From Streptomyces sp. NBC_01498 (GTDB lineage Bacteria > Actinomycetota > Actinomycetes > Streptomycetales > Streptomycetaceae): a DNA stretch of 64,000 nt. The stretch lies in contig NZ_CP109598.1 of the NCBI RefSeq assembly GCF_036327775.1, positions 4,030,001 through 4,094,000 on the forward strand, read 5' to 3'. Both the position numbers and the translations under genes were made by a program. Below are positions 33,950 to 43,744 of the stretch, piece after piece. Numbering within the stretch: position 1 is the stretch's first letter; each line of letters opens with the position of its first letter. The notes below the pieces were generated by a model. That model made no database searches. It was not told the origin of the DNA and was given only the letters and a program-made list of their open reading frames with translations.

Positions 33950-35569
33950 TCAGTTCCCGAGGGTCTCCAGCTCGGCCGCGAGATTGGCCCGAGCCCGTTC
34001 CTCCCAGGCCGCGGCACCGTGCGGCGTACGGAACAGCCTTTCCAGGTCGAGGAGTTGGCGCAGTACGGCGGCCCGGCCCGCCCGGAAGGCGTCGTCCGGG
34101 ACGAAGCTGTACTCCTCCCGTACGGCACGGGTGTACGCCGCGTACGTCTCCGGCTCCGCCGCCAGGATCGCGAGATCCGCGTCACACAGCACCTCGCCGT
34201 TGTGGTCGCCGGGCGCGGGATCGTGGGTGACGGTGAGCCGGACGAGCCGGGCGACCTCCTCCGTCACGCCGGCCCGCACGCCCGCCTCGGTGAGCGCGCG
34301 CACCGCGAGGACGGCGCTGCGCTCCTCGTTCTCGGAGCGCTCGGGCCGGTAGACGGCGTCGTGGAACCAGGCGGCGAGACGGACGGCCTCGGGGTCGTCG
34401 GCGTGCGGGGCGAGGGTGTCGATGTGCTCCAGGACGGCGAGGAGATGATCCGTGGTGTGGTAGCTGCGCCGGGGCTCGGACCACCGGGTCAGCAGGTTCT
34501 CGGCGTAGGGCGCCGGGTCGGGGGTGTCGCTGTCGCGTACGGCGCCGAGGGTGCGCAGCCAGCGGGCGCGCAGACCGCCGTCGTCGCGCGTGTCGTCCTC
34601 GGGGATGCCGTCGCCGGGGGTGCCGTGAACCGCTGCCGTACCTGCCATGGACGACGAGCGTAGCCGCCCGGCCCCCGCGGCGAGTTCCGCGTTGAACTGC
34701 GCGCCCGCCACCAGCGACAGATTCGACAGCCACAGCCAGACGAGGAAGACGACGCTGCCCGCGAGCGAGCCGTAGAGCCTGCTGTACGTCCCCGAGTGCG
34801 ACGCGTACAGCGCGAATCCCGCCGACGTCAGCAGCCACAGCAGCACCGCGAGCATGCCGCCGGGCAGCGCGCGGCGCAGATGGCGGGTGCCGGGCGGGCC
34901 CGTACGGAAGACGATGAGGACCAGCACGGCGGCGAGCGCCAGCAGCACCGGCCACTTCAGCACCGACCAGAGCACGGTCGTCGTCGTCCCGATACCCAGC
35001 GCCGGACCGATGCGGTGGAACGCGTCACCGGTCAGGACCAGCGTGAAGGCGCTCGTGACGAGGAGTGCGAGCAGCGCGCACGCCGTGATCACGATGCGCG
35101 GGGCGGTCCGCCACGGAGGGCGGTGGTCGACGGCGCCGTTCATCCGGTGCAGCGCCCGGCGGAAGACGCCGAGGTAGCTGGATGCGGACCAGAGCGCGCC
35201 GACGGCGCCGAAGATCGTGAGCAGCCAGGCCGCGGTGCGCTGGTGCGTCATCTGGTCCAGCGCGTCGCGGATCAGCTGACGGGACTGGGCGGGCACGAGC
35301 GAGGTGATCTGGTTCGCCAGCTCACCGGTCGCGTCCGAACCGGCGAGGCCGATGGAGGCGACGGTCACCAGGAGGGCGGGGATGATCGCCAGGACGGTGT
35401 AGTACGTCAGGGCGGCGGCCGAGTCGGTGGCGTCGTCCCGCCACAGCGCGATGGGCGTGCGCCGGAGCGCGCGGGCGTAGCGGCGGGGGTCGCGCGGGGC
35501 GCGCCCGGCTTTCCCGGTACGTGAGGGATGCGGGGGCCACCAGGCGTGTGCCGGGCGGGACGTGGGCAC
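33950..35569 (-). CDS. Fusion of YihY/BrkB membrane protein and HD-domain protein
   Basis: The product has 539 residues from GTG 35569 with GGGGAG upstream. Residues about 30-305 are a YihY/BrkB membrane protein with six hydrophobic segments (DSAAALTYYTVLAIIPALL, GSLAGSVVFLVWLWLSNLSLVAGAQFNAEL). Residues about 310-539 are an HD-type domain of the predicted metal-dependent phosphohydrolase group (HTTDHLLAVLEHID, AAWFHDAVYRPERSENEERSA, LTVTHDPAPGDHNGEVLCDADLAIL). These are separate genes in most relatives I know. An internal ATG at 34648 could start the HD part, but no ribosome site precedes it, so a true fusion is favoured. Confidence 0.78.
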   Translation of the reverse strand: MPTSRPAHAWWPPHPSRTGKAGRAPRDPRRYARALRRTPIALWRDDATDSAAALTYYTVLAIIPALLVTVASIGLAGSDATGELANQITSLVPAQSRQLIRDALDQMTHQRTAAWLLTIFGAVGALWSASSYLGVFRRALHRMNGAVDHRPPWRTAPRIVITACALLALLVTSAFTLVLTGDAFHRIGPALGIGTTTTVLWSVLKWPVLLALAAVLVLIVFRTGPPGTRHLRRALPGGMLAVLLWLLTSAGFALYASHSGTYSRLYGSLAGSVVFLVWLWLSNLSLVAGAQFNAELAAGAGRLRSSSMAGTAAVHGTPGDGIPEDDTRDDGGLRARWLRTLGAVRDSDTPDPAPYAENLLTRWSEPRRSYHTTDHLLAVLEHIDTLAPHADDPEAVRLAAWFHDAVYRPERSENEERSAVLAVRALTEAGVRAGVTEEVARLVRLTVTHDPAPGDHNGEVLCDADLAILAAEPETYAAYTRAVREEYSFVPDDAFRAGRAAVLRQLLDLERLFRTPHGAAAWEERARANLAAELETLGN

Positions 35570-35890
35570 TCTGGTCTCCCCGTGGGGTGCGTGGTGGTCG
35601 GGCCCGGTGTGCTGCCCTCCCCCTCAGAGTGCCCTGCGACGGAGCTTCGACGCGGCACACCGGTGCGGCGCGCGCGTGGTGTCGGGCCCGCCGGGGAGTG
35701 GACGCCCGGTGAGCGAGGCGGTCGGGGAGCGAGCGGTCGGGGGCCGGGCCGGGCCGGTCGAACGGCCGGGGGCGGGGGCCGGTCGAGCGTCCGGGGGCGG
35801 GGCCGGTGACCGTCATGGCCACCGGCCCCGCCCCGTCGACCGGATTCGGGAACCCGCACCGGAAACCCGTCACGGTCGCTCAGCGGGTCA
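35570..35890. other. Gene-free stretch, GC-rich
   Basis: These 321 bp between two minus-strand genes hold the promoter region of the BrkB-HD gene and the end of the ThuA-like gene. Near 35740-35810 the unit GGTCGAACGGCCGGGGGCGGG is loosely repeated. I see no credible gene, and no clear hairpin terminator. Confidence 0.5.
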
Positions 35891-36739
35891 TCACTGGGCC
35901 AGCCACTTCAGGCCGTTGATCAGGAAGCGGTTCTGTGTCGCGCTGCCGAAGGTGGAGGACAGGCCGGTGTTGGTGGCGTAGTCCATGGCGTTGTGGCCGA
36001 AGTTCGCGTACAGCATGCGGTAGTCGCTGTTGGTCCACAGGATCGGGTAGTCGCCGCTGTACCAGGACTGGTTGGGGTCCGTGCCGAGCGGGAAGCTCGA
36101 CCGGTCGACCGAGGCCAGGACCTTGATGGACGGGTTCGACCGGAGGTTGTTCGACCAGCTGTACCACTCACTGACCGACGAGGTGAAGGTCGCCGGGACA
36201 CCCGCGAGCGCCGGGTGCGAGGTGTTCTCGGTGCGCAGTGTGGCGGTGGTCGGACCCCAGGTGTTGGAGCGGAAGTTGCCGCTGCCCAGGAACTGGTTGT
36301 GGTACCAGGGCCACTGCTGGGCGCCCGTGGTGAACGCGGCGACGTGGAAGCCCATCCAGCCGCCGCCGGCGCGCATGTAGCTCTCGAAGCCCGACCGCTG
36401 GGCGGCGCTCTGCGGCAGGTCGTCGAGGAAGAGGACGACGTCGACGCCCTGGAGGCCGGTGCCGGTCAGCCGGTTCCAGTTGTTGGTCGACTCGTAGGTG
36501 AAGTTGTTGGCCGCCGCCGTCTGGGGGAACCACCTGTTGGCTTCCTGGACGAAGTTGATGTGGGCGGCGTCCCAGGTGCCCTGGTAGAAGGCGAGGACCT
36601 TGAAGTCCGCCGCCTTCTCCCCGGCGGGGGCGGCGGAGGCCGTACGGCCGGTGGTGGGCAGCGCGGCCAGGCAGAGGAGGACGGCGAGCAGCAGGAGCAG
36701 GCGGAGCGGGTGTCTCGTGGAACGTGTCCCGGTGAGCAC
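35891..36739 (-). CDS. Secreted ThuA-like domain protein
   Basis: The product has 282 residues from GTG 36739, chosen for the strong GGAAGGGA ribosome site; the frame also reaches 36847. A Sec signal (LRLLLLLAVLLCLAALPTTGRTASAAPA) is followed by a ThuA fold, a class-I-glutamine-amidotransferase-like domain: KVLAFYQGTWDAAHINFVQEANRWF, VDVVLFLDDLP, GGGWMGFHVAAF, and YPILWTNSDYRMLYANFGHNAMDYA. ThuA domains occur in trehalose and other sugar catabolism; here the protein is exported, suggesting extracellular glycan work. No catalytic residues are proven for the family. Confidence 0.88.
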   Translation of the reverse strand: MLTGTRSTRHPLRLLLLLAVLLCLAALPTTGRTASAAPAGEKAADFKVLAFYQGTWDAAHINFVQEANRWFPQTAAANNFTYESTNNWNRLTGTGLQGVDVVLFLDDLPQSAAQRSGFESYMRAGGGWMGFHVAAFTTGAQQWPWYHNQFLGSGNFRSNTWGPTTATLRTENTSHPALAGVPATFTSSVSEWYSWSNNLRSNPSIKVLASVDRSSFPLGTDPNQSWYSGDYPILWTNSDYRMLYANFGHNAMDYATNTGLSSTFGSATQNRFLINGLKWLAQ

Positions 36740-36982
36740 GTGACGGTCCCTTCCTGAGTGGGGGTTGCCATGGGGGTTGTCATGAATATGACAGATGGGA
36801 AGGAAAGGCAACAGAGGGCGCCGAGGGTGTCCGGGCGCCCCGTACACGAAGTGGCCAGGACCCGAAGCGGCACGAACGGTGAAGCGCCCCGTACGCGAAG
36901 CAGAACGGACACGAAGCGGCGTGCACCGGGAGCCGGTGCACGCCGCTCACTCACTCACGCCCGCCCGCGAACGGGGACCGCC

Positions 36983-39900
36983 TCACACCACGCCGATCCA
37001 GACGTCCGCGCCGAGGGTCCCCTTGATGTCCGAGGCCACCGAGCCCGGATCGACTTCGAATCCCAGGGAGTAGACGACCGTCTTCTCCGGGGTGCGCACC
37101 TGGAGGCGTACCGGACTGTCCCCCTTGTGCGCGCCCAGGATCCTCTTCAGTTCCTGAACGGTCGGCTCGTTCACGCGGTGCGCCCGCAGCTGGAGCTGTA
37201 CGGGCGGCTTGCCGCCGCTCTCCGCCGACGAGACGTCCAGCACCTCGATCTCCTGGCCGAAGATGCTGACCGCCCCGTCACGGTCGTTGAGACGGCCCTG
37301 TACGGACACCACACTGTCCGGGATCAGCGCGTGCTGCACGAGCGTGTAGGTGGCCGGGAAGAACAGGATCTCCATCTCGCCGTCACGGTCGGCGAGATTC
37401 ACGATGGCCCACGGGTTGCCCTGCTTCGTCATCCGCCGGTCCACGCTGGTGATCAGGCCGGCGAGCTTAGCCACGCCCTCGGTGCGGCCCGAGCCGACGA
37501 GTTCGCTGATCGTGGTGTCCCGGGCGCGGGACAGGATGTGCTCGGTGCCGTCCAGCGGGTGCGCGGAGACGTACATGCCGAGCATCTCCCGCTCGGCGGC
37601 GAGGAGTTGCTTACGGGGCCACTCGCCCTCGTCGATCTTGAAGTCGAGGCCGAAGACGGGGGCGCCGTCGTCGCTGCCGCCCATGTCGCCGAAGAGGTCG
37701 TCCTGGCCGATCGCCGCCTGCTTCTTGACCGGGATGATCGAGTCGATGGCGTCCTCGTGCACGGCCGACAGGCCCTTGCGCGAGTGGTTCAGCGAGTCGA
37801 AGGCGCCGGCCTTGATGAGGGAGTCGACGGCCCGCTTGTTGAGCGCGGCGATGTCCGCCTTGTCGAGGAAGTCGGGGAACGAGCCGTACTTGCCCTTCGA
37901 CTTGCGGGACGCGACCAGCGATTCGATGACGTTCTCACCGACGTTGCGGACCGAGCGCAGACCGAAGCGGACGTCGTCGCCGACGGCGGTGAAGTTGGCC
38001 ACCGACTCGTTGACGTCCGGCGGCAGTACCTGCACGCCGAGCTTGCGCGCGTCGGCGAGGTAGACGCCCGCCTTGTCCTTGTCGTCGCCGACGGAGGTGA
38101 GGAGCGCCGCCATGTACTCGGCCGGGTAGTTGGCCTTCAGGTAGGCGGTCCAGTACGACACCAGCCCGTATCCGGCGGTGTGGGACTTGTTGAAGGCGTA
38201 GCCGGAGAACGGGAGCATGACGTCCCAGAGGGCCTTGATGGACTCCTCGGAGTACTTGTTGTCCCGCATGCCGCCGTGGAACTTCTCCCACTCGGCGGCC
38301 AGCACCTCGGGCTTCTTCTTGCCCATCGCGCGGCGCAGCAGGTCGGCGCCGCCGAGGGTGTAGCCGGCGAGCTGCCGGGCGATGGCCATGATCTGCTCTT
38401 GGTAGATCAGCAGATGGAAGGTGTTGCCGAGGATCGGCTCCAGGGCGTCCCGCAGTTCGGGGTGGATCGGCTCGATCTCCTGGCGGCCGGTCTTGCGGTG
38501 CGCGTAGTTGGTGTGCGCGTTGGCCGCCATCGGGCCCGGCCGGTACAGGGCGAGGGCCGCCGCGATGTCCTCGAACCGGGTCGGCTCCATCAGCTTCAGC
38601 AGGGTGCGCATGCCGCCGCCGTCGAGCTGGAACACGCCGAACGTGTCGCCCCGGCCGAGGAGTTGGTACGTCGTCGGGTCGTCCAGCGGGATGGGCTGCT
38701 GGTCGTCCTGGGGGACGGTGTCGGTGGTGATGCTGACGCCGCGGTTCTCCCGGATGTTCTGGAGCGCGTGGTCGATGACGCCCAGGTTGCGCAGACCCAG
38801 GAAGTCCATCTTGACCAGGCCCATGTCTTCGCAACTGGGATAGTCGAAGCCGGTGATCTTCACGCCGTCCTTGGCGCGCATGTGCAGCGGGATACGGTCG
38901 GTCAGCCTGGTCTTGGACAGGATGACGGCCGCCGCGTGGACACCGGTGTTGCGGATCAGGCCCTCGACGCCCTTGGCGCCGTCCATGACCTTCCGGACGT
39001 CGGGCTCGTTCTCGTACAGCCCCCGGATCTCGCCGGCCTCCCCGTAGCGGGGGTGGTTCGGGTCGAAGATGCCGTCCAGGGGGATGCTCTTGCCCATCAC
39101 ATCGGCCGGCAGGGCCTTGGTGATGCGCTCGCCGTGGCTGAACGGGTAGCCCATGAGACGCGAGGTGTCCTTGATCGCGTTCTTGGCCTTCAGCTTGCCG
39201 AACGTGTTCACCATGGCGGTGTACTCGTCGCCGTACTTCTCCACGACGTACCGCACCATCCGGTCGCGGTGGCGGTCGTCGAAGTCGAGGTCGACATCGG
39301 GGGGGTTGATGCGCTCCGGGTTCAGGAACCGCTCGAAGAGCAGACCGTGCTCCAGCGGGCACAGCTCGGTGATACGGGTGGCGTACGCGACGATCGAGCC
39401 GGTCGCGGACCCTCGGCCGGGGCCGACCGGGATCCGGTTGTCACGGGCGTACCGGCAGATGTCCGCGACGACGAGGAAGTACGAGCTGAAGCCCATCGGG
39501 CCGATGACCTTCATCTCGGTCTCGAACCGCTCGGTCACCTCGTCGGGCAGGGGAGTGCCGTAGCGCATCTCCAGCCCCTTGACGCACTCCCGGCGCAGCC
39601 ACGATTCCTGGGTCTCGCCCTCGGGGACGTCCGGGAACTGCGGCATCTCGTCCTCGGGGTCGAAGACCTCCTTGTAGGACTCGATCCGCTCGGCGATCAG
39701 CAGGGTGTTGTCGCACGCTTCGGGAAGCTCCGAGAACAACTCCCGCATCTCTGCGGCGGTCTTGAGGTAGTAGCCACTGCCGTTGAACTTGAACCGGTTC
39801 GGGTCGTCCTTGTTCTTGCCGACGCCGATGCACAGCAGGTTGTCGTGCGCGTCCGCGTGCTCTTCCAGCACGTAGTGGGCGTCGTTGGTGGCCAGCAGGG

Positions 39901-40573
39901 GGATGTCGAGATCCTTGGCCAGCCGCAACAGGTCGGCGCGGACGTTGCGTTCGAGGTCCAGGCCGTGGTCCATCAGCTCCAGGAAGTAGTTCTCCTTGCC
40001 GAGGATGTCCTGGTACGAGGCGGCCACCTCGCGCGCCTCGGCGTACTGGTTCAGCCGCAGCCGGGTCTGGATCGCGCCCGAGGGGCAGCCGGTGGTGCCG
40101 ATGATCCCCTCGGCGTGCTCGGAGATCAGCTCCATGTCCATCCGGGGCTTGCCCGCCGGGAACTGGCCCGTGTACGACGCCTCGGTGGCCAGGTAGAACA
40201 GGTTGCGCAGGCCCTGGACGTTCCGCGCCCACATCGTCATGTGGGTGAACCGGCCGCCGCCCGAGACGTCCTTCGAGCCCTCGCCGTCGTCCGACATGGC
40301 CCGGACTCCGCCGGGGCCCCAGAACTCCTGCTTGCGATTCCGGCGGCTGGAGGGGGCGACGTACGCCTCGATCCCGATGATCGGTTTCACACCGTCGAAG
40401 CCCTTGGCCACCTGCTGGAACTCGTAGGCACCGAACATGTTGCCGTGGTCGCTCATCGCGATCGCCGGCATGCCCTGCCGCGCGACCTCGGCGAACATCG
40501 GCTTCAGCCGCTGGGCACCGTCCAGCATCGAGTATTCGGTGTGATTGTGCAGGTGAACGAAGCTGTCAGCCAC
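36983..40573 (-). CDS. dnaE: DNA polymerase III subunit alpha
   Basis: The product has 1196 residues from GTG 40573 with GGAGGTGCC upstream. Domains in order: PHP (HLHNHTEYSMLDGA, MSDHGNMFGAYE), polymerase palm with the catalytic pair in PDVDLDFDDR and third Asp in KMDFLGLRNLG, fingers, tandem HhH, and an OB domain near the C-terminus (VAKLAGLITSVDRRMTKQGNPWAIVNLADRDG). It polymerises DNA with a sliding clamp. Streptomyces carry more than one alpha subunit; the active-site motifs are intact, but I cannot tell from this window whether it is the main replicase or a second copy. No imuA/imuB-type mutasome partner is adjacent. Confidence 0.93.
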   Translation of the reverse strand: MADSFVHLHNHTEYSMLDGAQRLKPMFAEVARQGMPAIAMSDHGNMFGAYEFQQVAKGFDGVKPIIGIEAYVAPSSRRNRKQEFWGPGGVRAMSDDGEGSKDVSGGGRFTHMTMWARNVQGLRNLFYLATEASYTGQFPAGKPRMDMELISEHAEGIIGTTGCPSGAIQTRLRLNQYAEAREVAASYQDILGKENYFLELMDHGLDLERNVRADLLRLAKDLDIPLLATNDAHYVLEEHADAHDNLLCIGVGKNKDDPNRFKFNGSGYYLKTAAEMRELFSELPEACDNTLLIAERIESYKEVFDPEDEMPQFPDVPEGETQESWLRRECVKGLEMRYGTPLPDEVTERFETEMKVIGPMGFSSYFLVVADICRYARDNRIPVGPGRGSATGSIVAYATRITELCPLEHGLLFERFLNPERINPPDVDLDFDDRHRDRMVRYVVEKYGDEYTAMVNTFGKLKAKNAIKDTSRLMGYPFSHGERITKALPADVMGKSIPLDGIFDPNHPRYGEAGEIRGLYENEPDVRKVMDGAKGVEGLIRNTGVHAAAVILSKTRLTDRIPLHMRAKDGVKITGFDYPSCEDMGLVKMDFLGLRNLGVIDHALQNIRENRGVSITTDTVPQDDQQPIPLDDPTTYQLLGRGDTFGVFQLDGGGMRTLLKLMEPTRFEDIAAALALYRPGPMAANAHTNYAHRKTGRQEIEPIHPELRDALEPILGNTFHLLIYQEQIMAIARQLAGYTLGGADLLRRAMGKKKPEVLAAEWEKFHGGMRDNKYSEESIKALWDVMLPFSGYAFNKSHTAGYGLVSYWTAYLKANYPAEYMAALLTSVGDDKDKAGVYLADARKLGVQVLPPDVNESVANFTAVGDDVRFGLRSVRNVGENVIESLVASRKSKGKYGSFPDFLDKADIAALNKRAVDSLIKAGAFDSLNHSRKGLSAVHEDAIDSIIPVKKQAAIGQDDLFGDMGGSDDGAPVFGLDFKIDEGEWPRKQLLAAEREMLGMYVSAHPLDGTEHILSRARDTTISELVGSGRTEGVAKLAGLITSVDRRMTKQGNPWAIVNLADRDGEMEILFFPATYTLVQHALIPDSVVSVQGRLNDRDGAVSIFGQEIEVLDVSSAESGGKPPVQLQLRAHRVNEPTVQELKRILGAHKGDSPVRLQVRTPEKTVVYSLGFEVDPGSVASDIKGTLGADVWIGVV

Positions 40574-40768
40574 CGGGAAGGCACCTCCGAGGCAGGTCTG
40601 GGGAAGCCCCCACCCTATCCCTCGGCGCCCCGCCGGGGAGCGGCCCGGGGGGTGTCCGCCGGCGTGATCGACGGAGACGTCCCCCGGGCCGCTCCGAGCC
40701 CGCGGGCCCCCCGGTCCGCGTCTCGTCCCGCGCCGGTCCGGCTCCCGTCCCGCTCCCGGTCCGCCCCC

Positions 40769-43135
40769 TCAGCCCGCCGCCTTGAAGCCCCGCAGCCGCA
40801 GCGAGTTGCCGACCACGAACACCGACGAGAAGGCCATGGCCGCGCCCGCGATCATCGGGTTGAGGAGCCCGGCCGCCGCGAGCGGGATCGCCGCGACGTT
40901 GTAGCCGAACGCCCAGAACAGATTCCCCTTGATCGTGCCGAGCGTCCGGCGGGCCAGCCGGATGGCGTCGGCGGCGGCACGCAGATCGCCGGTCACCAGG
41001 GTCAGGTCACCGGCCTCGATGGCGGCGTCCGTCCCCGTGCCCATGGCCAGTCCGAGGTCCGCCTGGGCGAGCGCGGCGGCGTCGTTGACCCCGTCCCCGA
41101 CCATCGCGACCGACGCGCCCCGCGCCTGGAGGCGCTTGACGACCTCGACCTTCTCCTCCGGCATGACCTCGGCGATCACCTCGTCGATCCCGACCTCCTT
41201 CGCCACCGCCTCGGCGACGGTCCGGTTGTCCCCGGTGAGCAGGACCGGCGTCAGCCCGAGGGCGCGCAGCCGGCGCACCGCCTCGGCGCTGGTCTCCTTG
41301 ACGGCGTCGGCGACCTCCAGGATGCCGCGCGCCTCGCCGTCCCAGGCCACCGCGACGACCGTACGGCCCGCCGCCTCCGCCGCCCGCCGCCCGCTCTCCA
41401 GCTCCTCGGGGAGCCGGATCTCCCACTCGGCCAGCAGCTTCGCCCGGCCCGCGACGACGGCGCGGCCCGCCACGACGCCCCGGACGCCGAGGCCGGGGAC
41501 GTTCGTGAAGTCCTCGACTCCCGGCAGAGCGCCGACCCGCTCGGCCGCGCCCGCCGCCACCGCGCGGGCGATCGGGTGCTCCGAGGCGTGCTCCAGCGCC
41601 CCCGCCAGGCGCAGGAGTTCGTCCGCGTCGGTGCCCGTGGCCGGGTGAACCCCGAGAAGGGCCATCCGGCCGGTGGTGACGGTGCCGGTCTTGTCGAGGA
41701 CGATCGTGTCCGCCTCGCGCGTCGACTCCAGCACCTCGGGGCCCTTGATCAGGACGCCGAGCTGGGCGCCGCGCCCCGTACCCACCATGAGGGCGGTCGG
41801 GGTGGCGAGCCCGAGGGCGCAGGGGCAGGCGATGATCAGTACGGCGACGGCGGCCGTGAACGCGGCCGTCAGGCCCGCACCGTTGCCCAGCCAGAAACCG
41901 AACGTGCCGAGCGCGAGGGCGATGACCACGGGCACGAAGACGGCGGAGATCCGGTCGGCGAGCCGCTGGGCCGCCGCCTTGCCGTTCTGCGCGTCCTCCA
42001 CCATGCGCGCCATCCGGGCGAGCTGCGTGTCGGACCCGATCCGGGTGGCCTCCACCACGAGCCTGCCGCCCGCGTTGAGCGTGGCGCCCGTGACCCCGTC
42101 GCCGGGGGCGACCTCCAACGGCACCGACTCGCCGGTGAGCATCGACGCGTCGACGGCGGACGTGCCCTCCACCACCGTGCCGTCGGTCGCGATCTTCTCC
42201 CCGGGCCGTACGACGAACCTGTCCCCGACCGCCAACTCGCCCGTCGGAAGCGTCACTTCACGGCCGTCGCGCAGCACGGTCACTTCCTTGGCGCCCAGCT
42301 CCAGCAGCGCCCGGAGCGCGGCGCCCGCCGTGCGCTTGGAGCGGGCCTCGAAATACCGCCCGGCCAGGATGAAGGCGGTGACGCCCGCCGCCGCCTCGAA
42401 GTAGATGTTCCCCGCGCCGTCCCCGCGCGCGACGGTCAGCTCGAAGGCGTGGGTCATGCCGGGCGTGCCCGCCGTGCCGAAGAACAGCGCCCACAGCGAC
42501 CAGAGGAACGCCGCCGACACACCGACCGAGATCAGCGTGTCCATCGTGGCGGCGCCGTGCCGGAGGTTGGTCCAGGCGGCGCGGTGGAAGGGCCAGGCGG
42601 CGTACGTGACGACGGGGGCGGCGAGGGCCAGGGACAGCCATTGCCAGTACGCGAACTGGAGGGCCGGGATCATCGCCATCGCGACGACGGGCACGGCCAG
42701 TACGACGGCCGTGATCAGCCGTTGGCGCAGGGGGCGCAGCCCGTCGTCGGCCTGGTCGGGCTCGGCCTGTTCCCGCCCGTCCTGTTCCCGCCCGTCCTGC
42801 TCCCGCCCGTCCTGCTCCCGCCCGTCCGGGCCGGTGTGCGGGGTGGGGCGGGCCGGCCGGGGCGGGGGTGGCTCGGCCGCCGTGTAGCCGGTCGCCTCGA
42901 CGGTGGCGATCAGGTCGCGTACGGAGAGGGCGCCGGGCGCGTAGCTGACCCTGGCCTTCTCCGTGGCGTAGTTGACCGTCGCCTCGACGCCGTCCATGCG
43001 GTTGAGCTTCTTCTCGACACGGGCCGCGCAGGAGGCGCAGGTCATACCACCGATGGCCAGCTCGACGTCGGCCGTGGCGGCGGCCGGGGCGCCGGGGGTG
43101 CCGGCGGATGTGTCGGTCGTCCGGGCGGTGCTCAT
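40769..43135 (-). CDS. copA: Copper-exporting P1B-type ATPase
   Basis: The product has 788 residues. One N-terminal heavy-metal domain carries GMTCASC (C33, C36). The transport core has the membrane CPC motif ([12 protein letters not shown]), the phosphorylation site DKTGTVTTG, the HP dipeptide (SEHPIAR) and [19 protein letters not shown] plus the terminal-helix pattern ([33 protein letters not shown]) indicates Cu(I) export from the cytoplasm. A short tandem DGREQ repeat interrupts the linker after the metal domain. GGAGGAG precedes ATG 43135. CsoR-like operators upstream predict copper induction. Confidence 0.94.
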   Translation of the reverse strand: MSTARTTDTSAGTPGAPAAATADVELAIGGMTCASCAARVEKKLNRMDGVEATVNYATEKARVSYAPGALSVRDLIATVEATGYTAAEPPPPRPARPTPHTGPDGREQDGREQDGREQDGREQAEPDQADDGLRPLRQRLITAVVLAVPVVAMAMIPALQFAYWQWLSLALAAPVVTYAAWPFHRAAWTNLRHGAATMDTLISVGVSAAFLWSLWALFFGTAGTPGMTHAFELTVARGDGAGNIYFEAAAGVTAFILAGRYFEARSKRTAGAALRALLELGAKEVTVLRDGREVTLPTGELAVGDRFVVRPGEKIATDGTVVEGTSAVDASMLTGESVPLEVAPGDGVTGATLNAGGRLVVEATRIGSDTQLARMARMVEDAQNGKAAAQRLADRISAVFVPVVIALALGTFGFWLGNGAGLTAAFTAAVAVLIIACPCALGLATPTALMVGTGRGAQLGVLIKGPEVLESTREADTIVLDKTGTVTTGRMALLGVHPATGTDADELLRLAGALEHASEHPIARAVAAGAAERVGALPGVEDFTNVPGLGVRGVVAGRAVVAGRAKLLAEWEIRLPEELESGRRAAEAAGRTVVAVAWDGEARGILEVADAVKETSAEAVRRLRALGLTPVLLTGDNRTVAEAVAKEVGIDEVIAEVMPEEKVEVVKRLQARGASVAMVGDGVNDAAALAQADLGLAMGTGTDAAIEAGDLTLVTGDLRAAADAIRLARRTLGTIKGNLFWAFGYNVAAIPLAAAGLLNPMIAGAAMAFSSVFVVGNSLRLRGFKAAG
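42769..42830 (-). repeat. 15-bp tandem repeat inside copA (DGREQ repeats)
   Basis: Four near-identical 15-bp units (plus-strand GTCCTGTTCCCGCCC and variants with CTC for TTC) encode DGREQ repeated in the linker between the heavy-metal domain and first membrane helix. The frame is kept. Confidence 0.85.
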
Positions 43136-43176
43136 GACTGGTGTCTCCTCCGTGTCGGGGCTCCCGGGAGTTCGTC

Positions 43177-43193
43177 ATACCCCTGGGAGGTAT
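43177..43193. promoter_or_regulatory. CsoR-like operator upstream of copA
   Basis: ATACCCCTGGGAGGTAT resembles the CsoR site (ATACCCCC-TA-GGGGGTAT). It lies 42-58 bp before the copA start. On the minus strand a promoter TTGCCC, 17 bp, TATACC lies just upstream, so CsoR would sit near the transcription start. Confidence 0.75.
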
Positions 43194-43259
43194 CTTCCCC
43201 TGTTCCGGTATACCCCTCGCCCCTATCCCGGGCAAGGGTAGTTCCTCGGTTCTCCGAGG

Positions 43260-43293
43260 TTGACTTTATACCCCCTAGGGGTATCTTCGAACC
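43260..43293 (+). promoter_or_regulatory. Copper-responsive promoter with CsoR-like operator
   Basis: TTGACT (43260-43265), 16-bp spacer, TATCTT (43282-43287). The operator ATACCCCCTAGGGGTAT (43268-43284) fills the spacer and overlaps the -10. The ATG of the next gene is exactly 6 nt after the -10, so transcription should start at the ATG. Confidence 0.8.
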
Positions 43294-43533
43294 ATGGATG
43301 TCAAGGCGAACGCCGGACGGTCGAACATTGGGCTGTCGAACACCGGAGTCAGGATCGCCGCGTACGCCGCCGTGCTCGTCGCGGTGTTCGGGGTCGCGTA
43401 CGGGGTGGGGGCGGCGATGGACCCCGTGGTCGCCGAGAAGCCGCCGCCCGCGGTGCACGAGGAGGAGCGGCACGGCGGGGAGGGCGAGGGCGGGGGTGAC
43501 GGCAGGGGTGAGGCGGCGCCGACGGCGCACTGA
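43294..43533 (+). CDS. Short membrane-anchored protein, possibly a truncated copper-inducible protein
   Basis: The product has 79 residues: a short N-terminus, one membrane helix (VRIAAYAAVLVAVFGVAYGVG) and a hydrophilic tail rich in Glu, Gly and His (EEERHGGEGEGGGDGRGE) that ends PTAH. It lies divergent from copA under its own CsoR-like operator and appears leaderless. Homologues I recall next to copA continue for some 150 residues into a domain ending in a YGHLVALR...LHVHP pattern; that part is missing, so this copy may be truncated. A copper-binding role is inference from context. Confidence 0.65.
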   Translation: MDVKANAGRSNIGLSNTGVRIAAYAAVLVAVFGVAYGVGAAMDPVVAEKPPPAVHEEERHGGEGEGGGDGRGEAAPTAH

Positions 43534-43728
43534 GCGCCTGCCGCACGAGTGATCCGAGGCGTACGGGCGCCGTTCTCCCGGATTTCGGGCGCGACGGGCA
43601 TGACGGGCACCACGATCGTGACGGGGAGGGGCGGAACGTGGCCTTCGCCGTGCGGAGCGGCGATCGGTGATGTCGTGTGGGGGTAGGCGTAGTGATGCGG
43701 TCGCGCCGTGCGACGTCGTAGGCTGGCT

Positions 43729-43744
43729 ATTGGACTAGACCTAT
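43729..43744. promoter_or_regulatory. DasR-operator-like (dre) site upstream of cutC
   Basis: ATTGGACTAGACCTAT matches about 12 of 16 positions of the dre consensus and shares the TGGACTAGACCT core with the nagK site (AGTGGACTAGACCTTT). It lies 44-59 bp before the cutC start, close to where the promoter must be. Confidence 0.6.

Noticed and set aside
36758..43552. Plus-strand frame of 2264 codons
   Set aside because: It is the antisense shadow of dnaE and copA; it reads as low-complexity His/Asp/Val/Leu sequence with no family motif.
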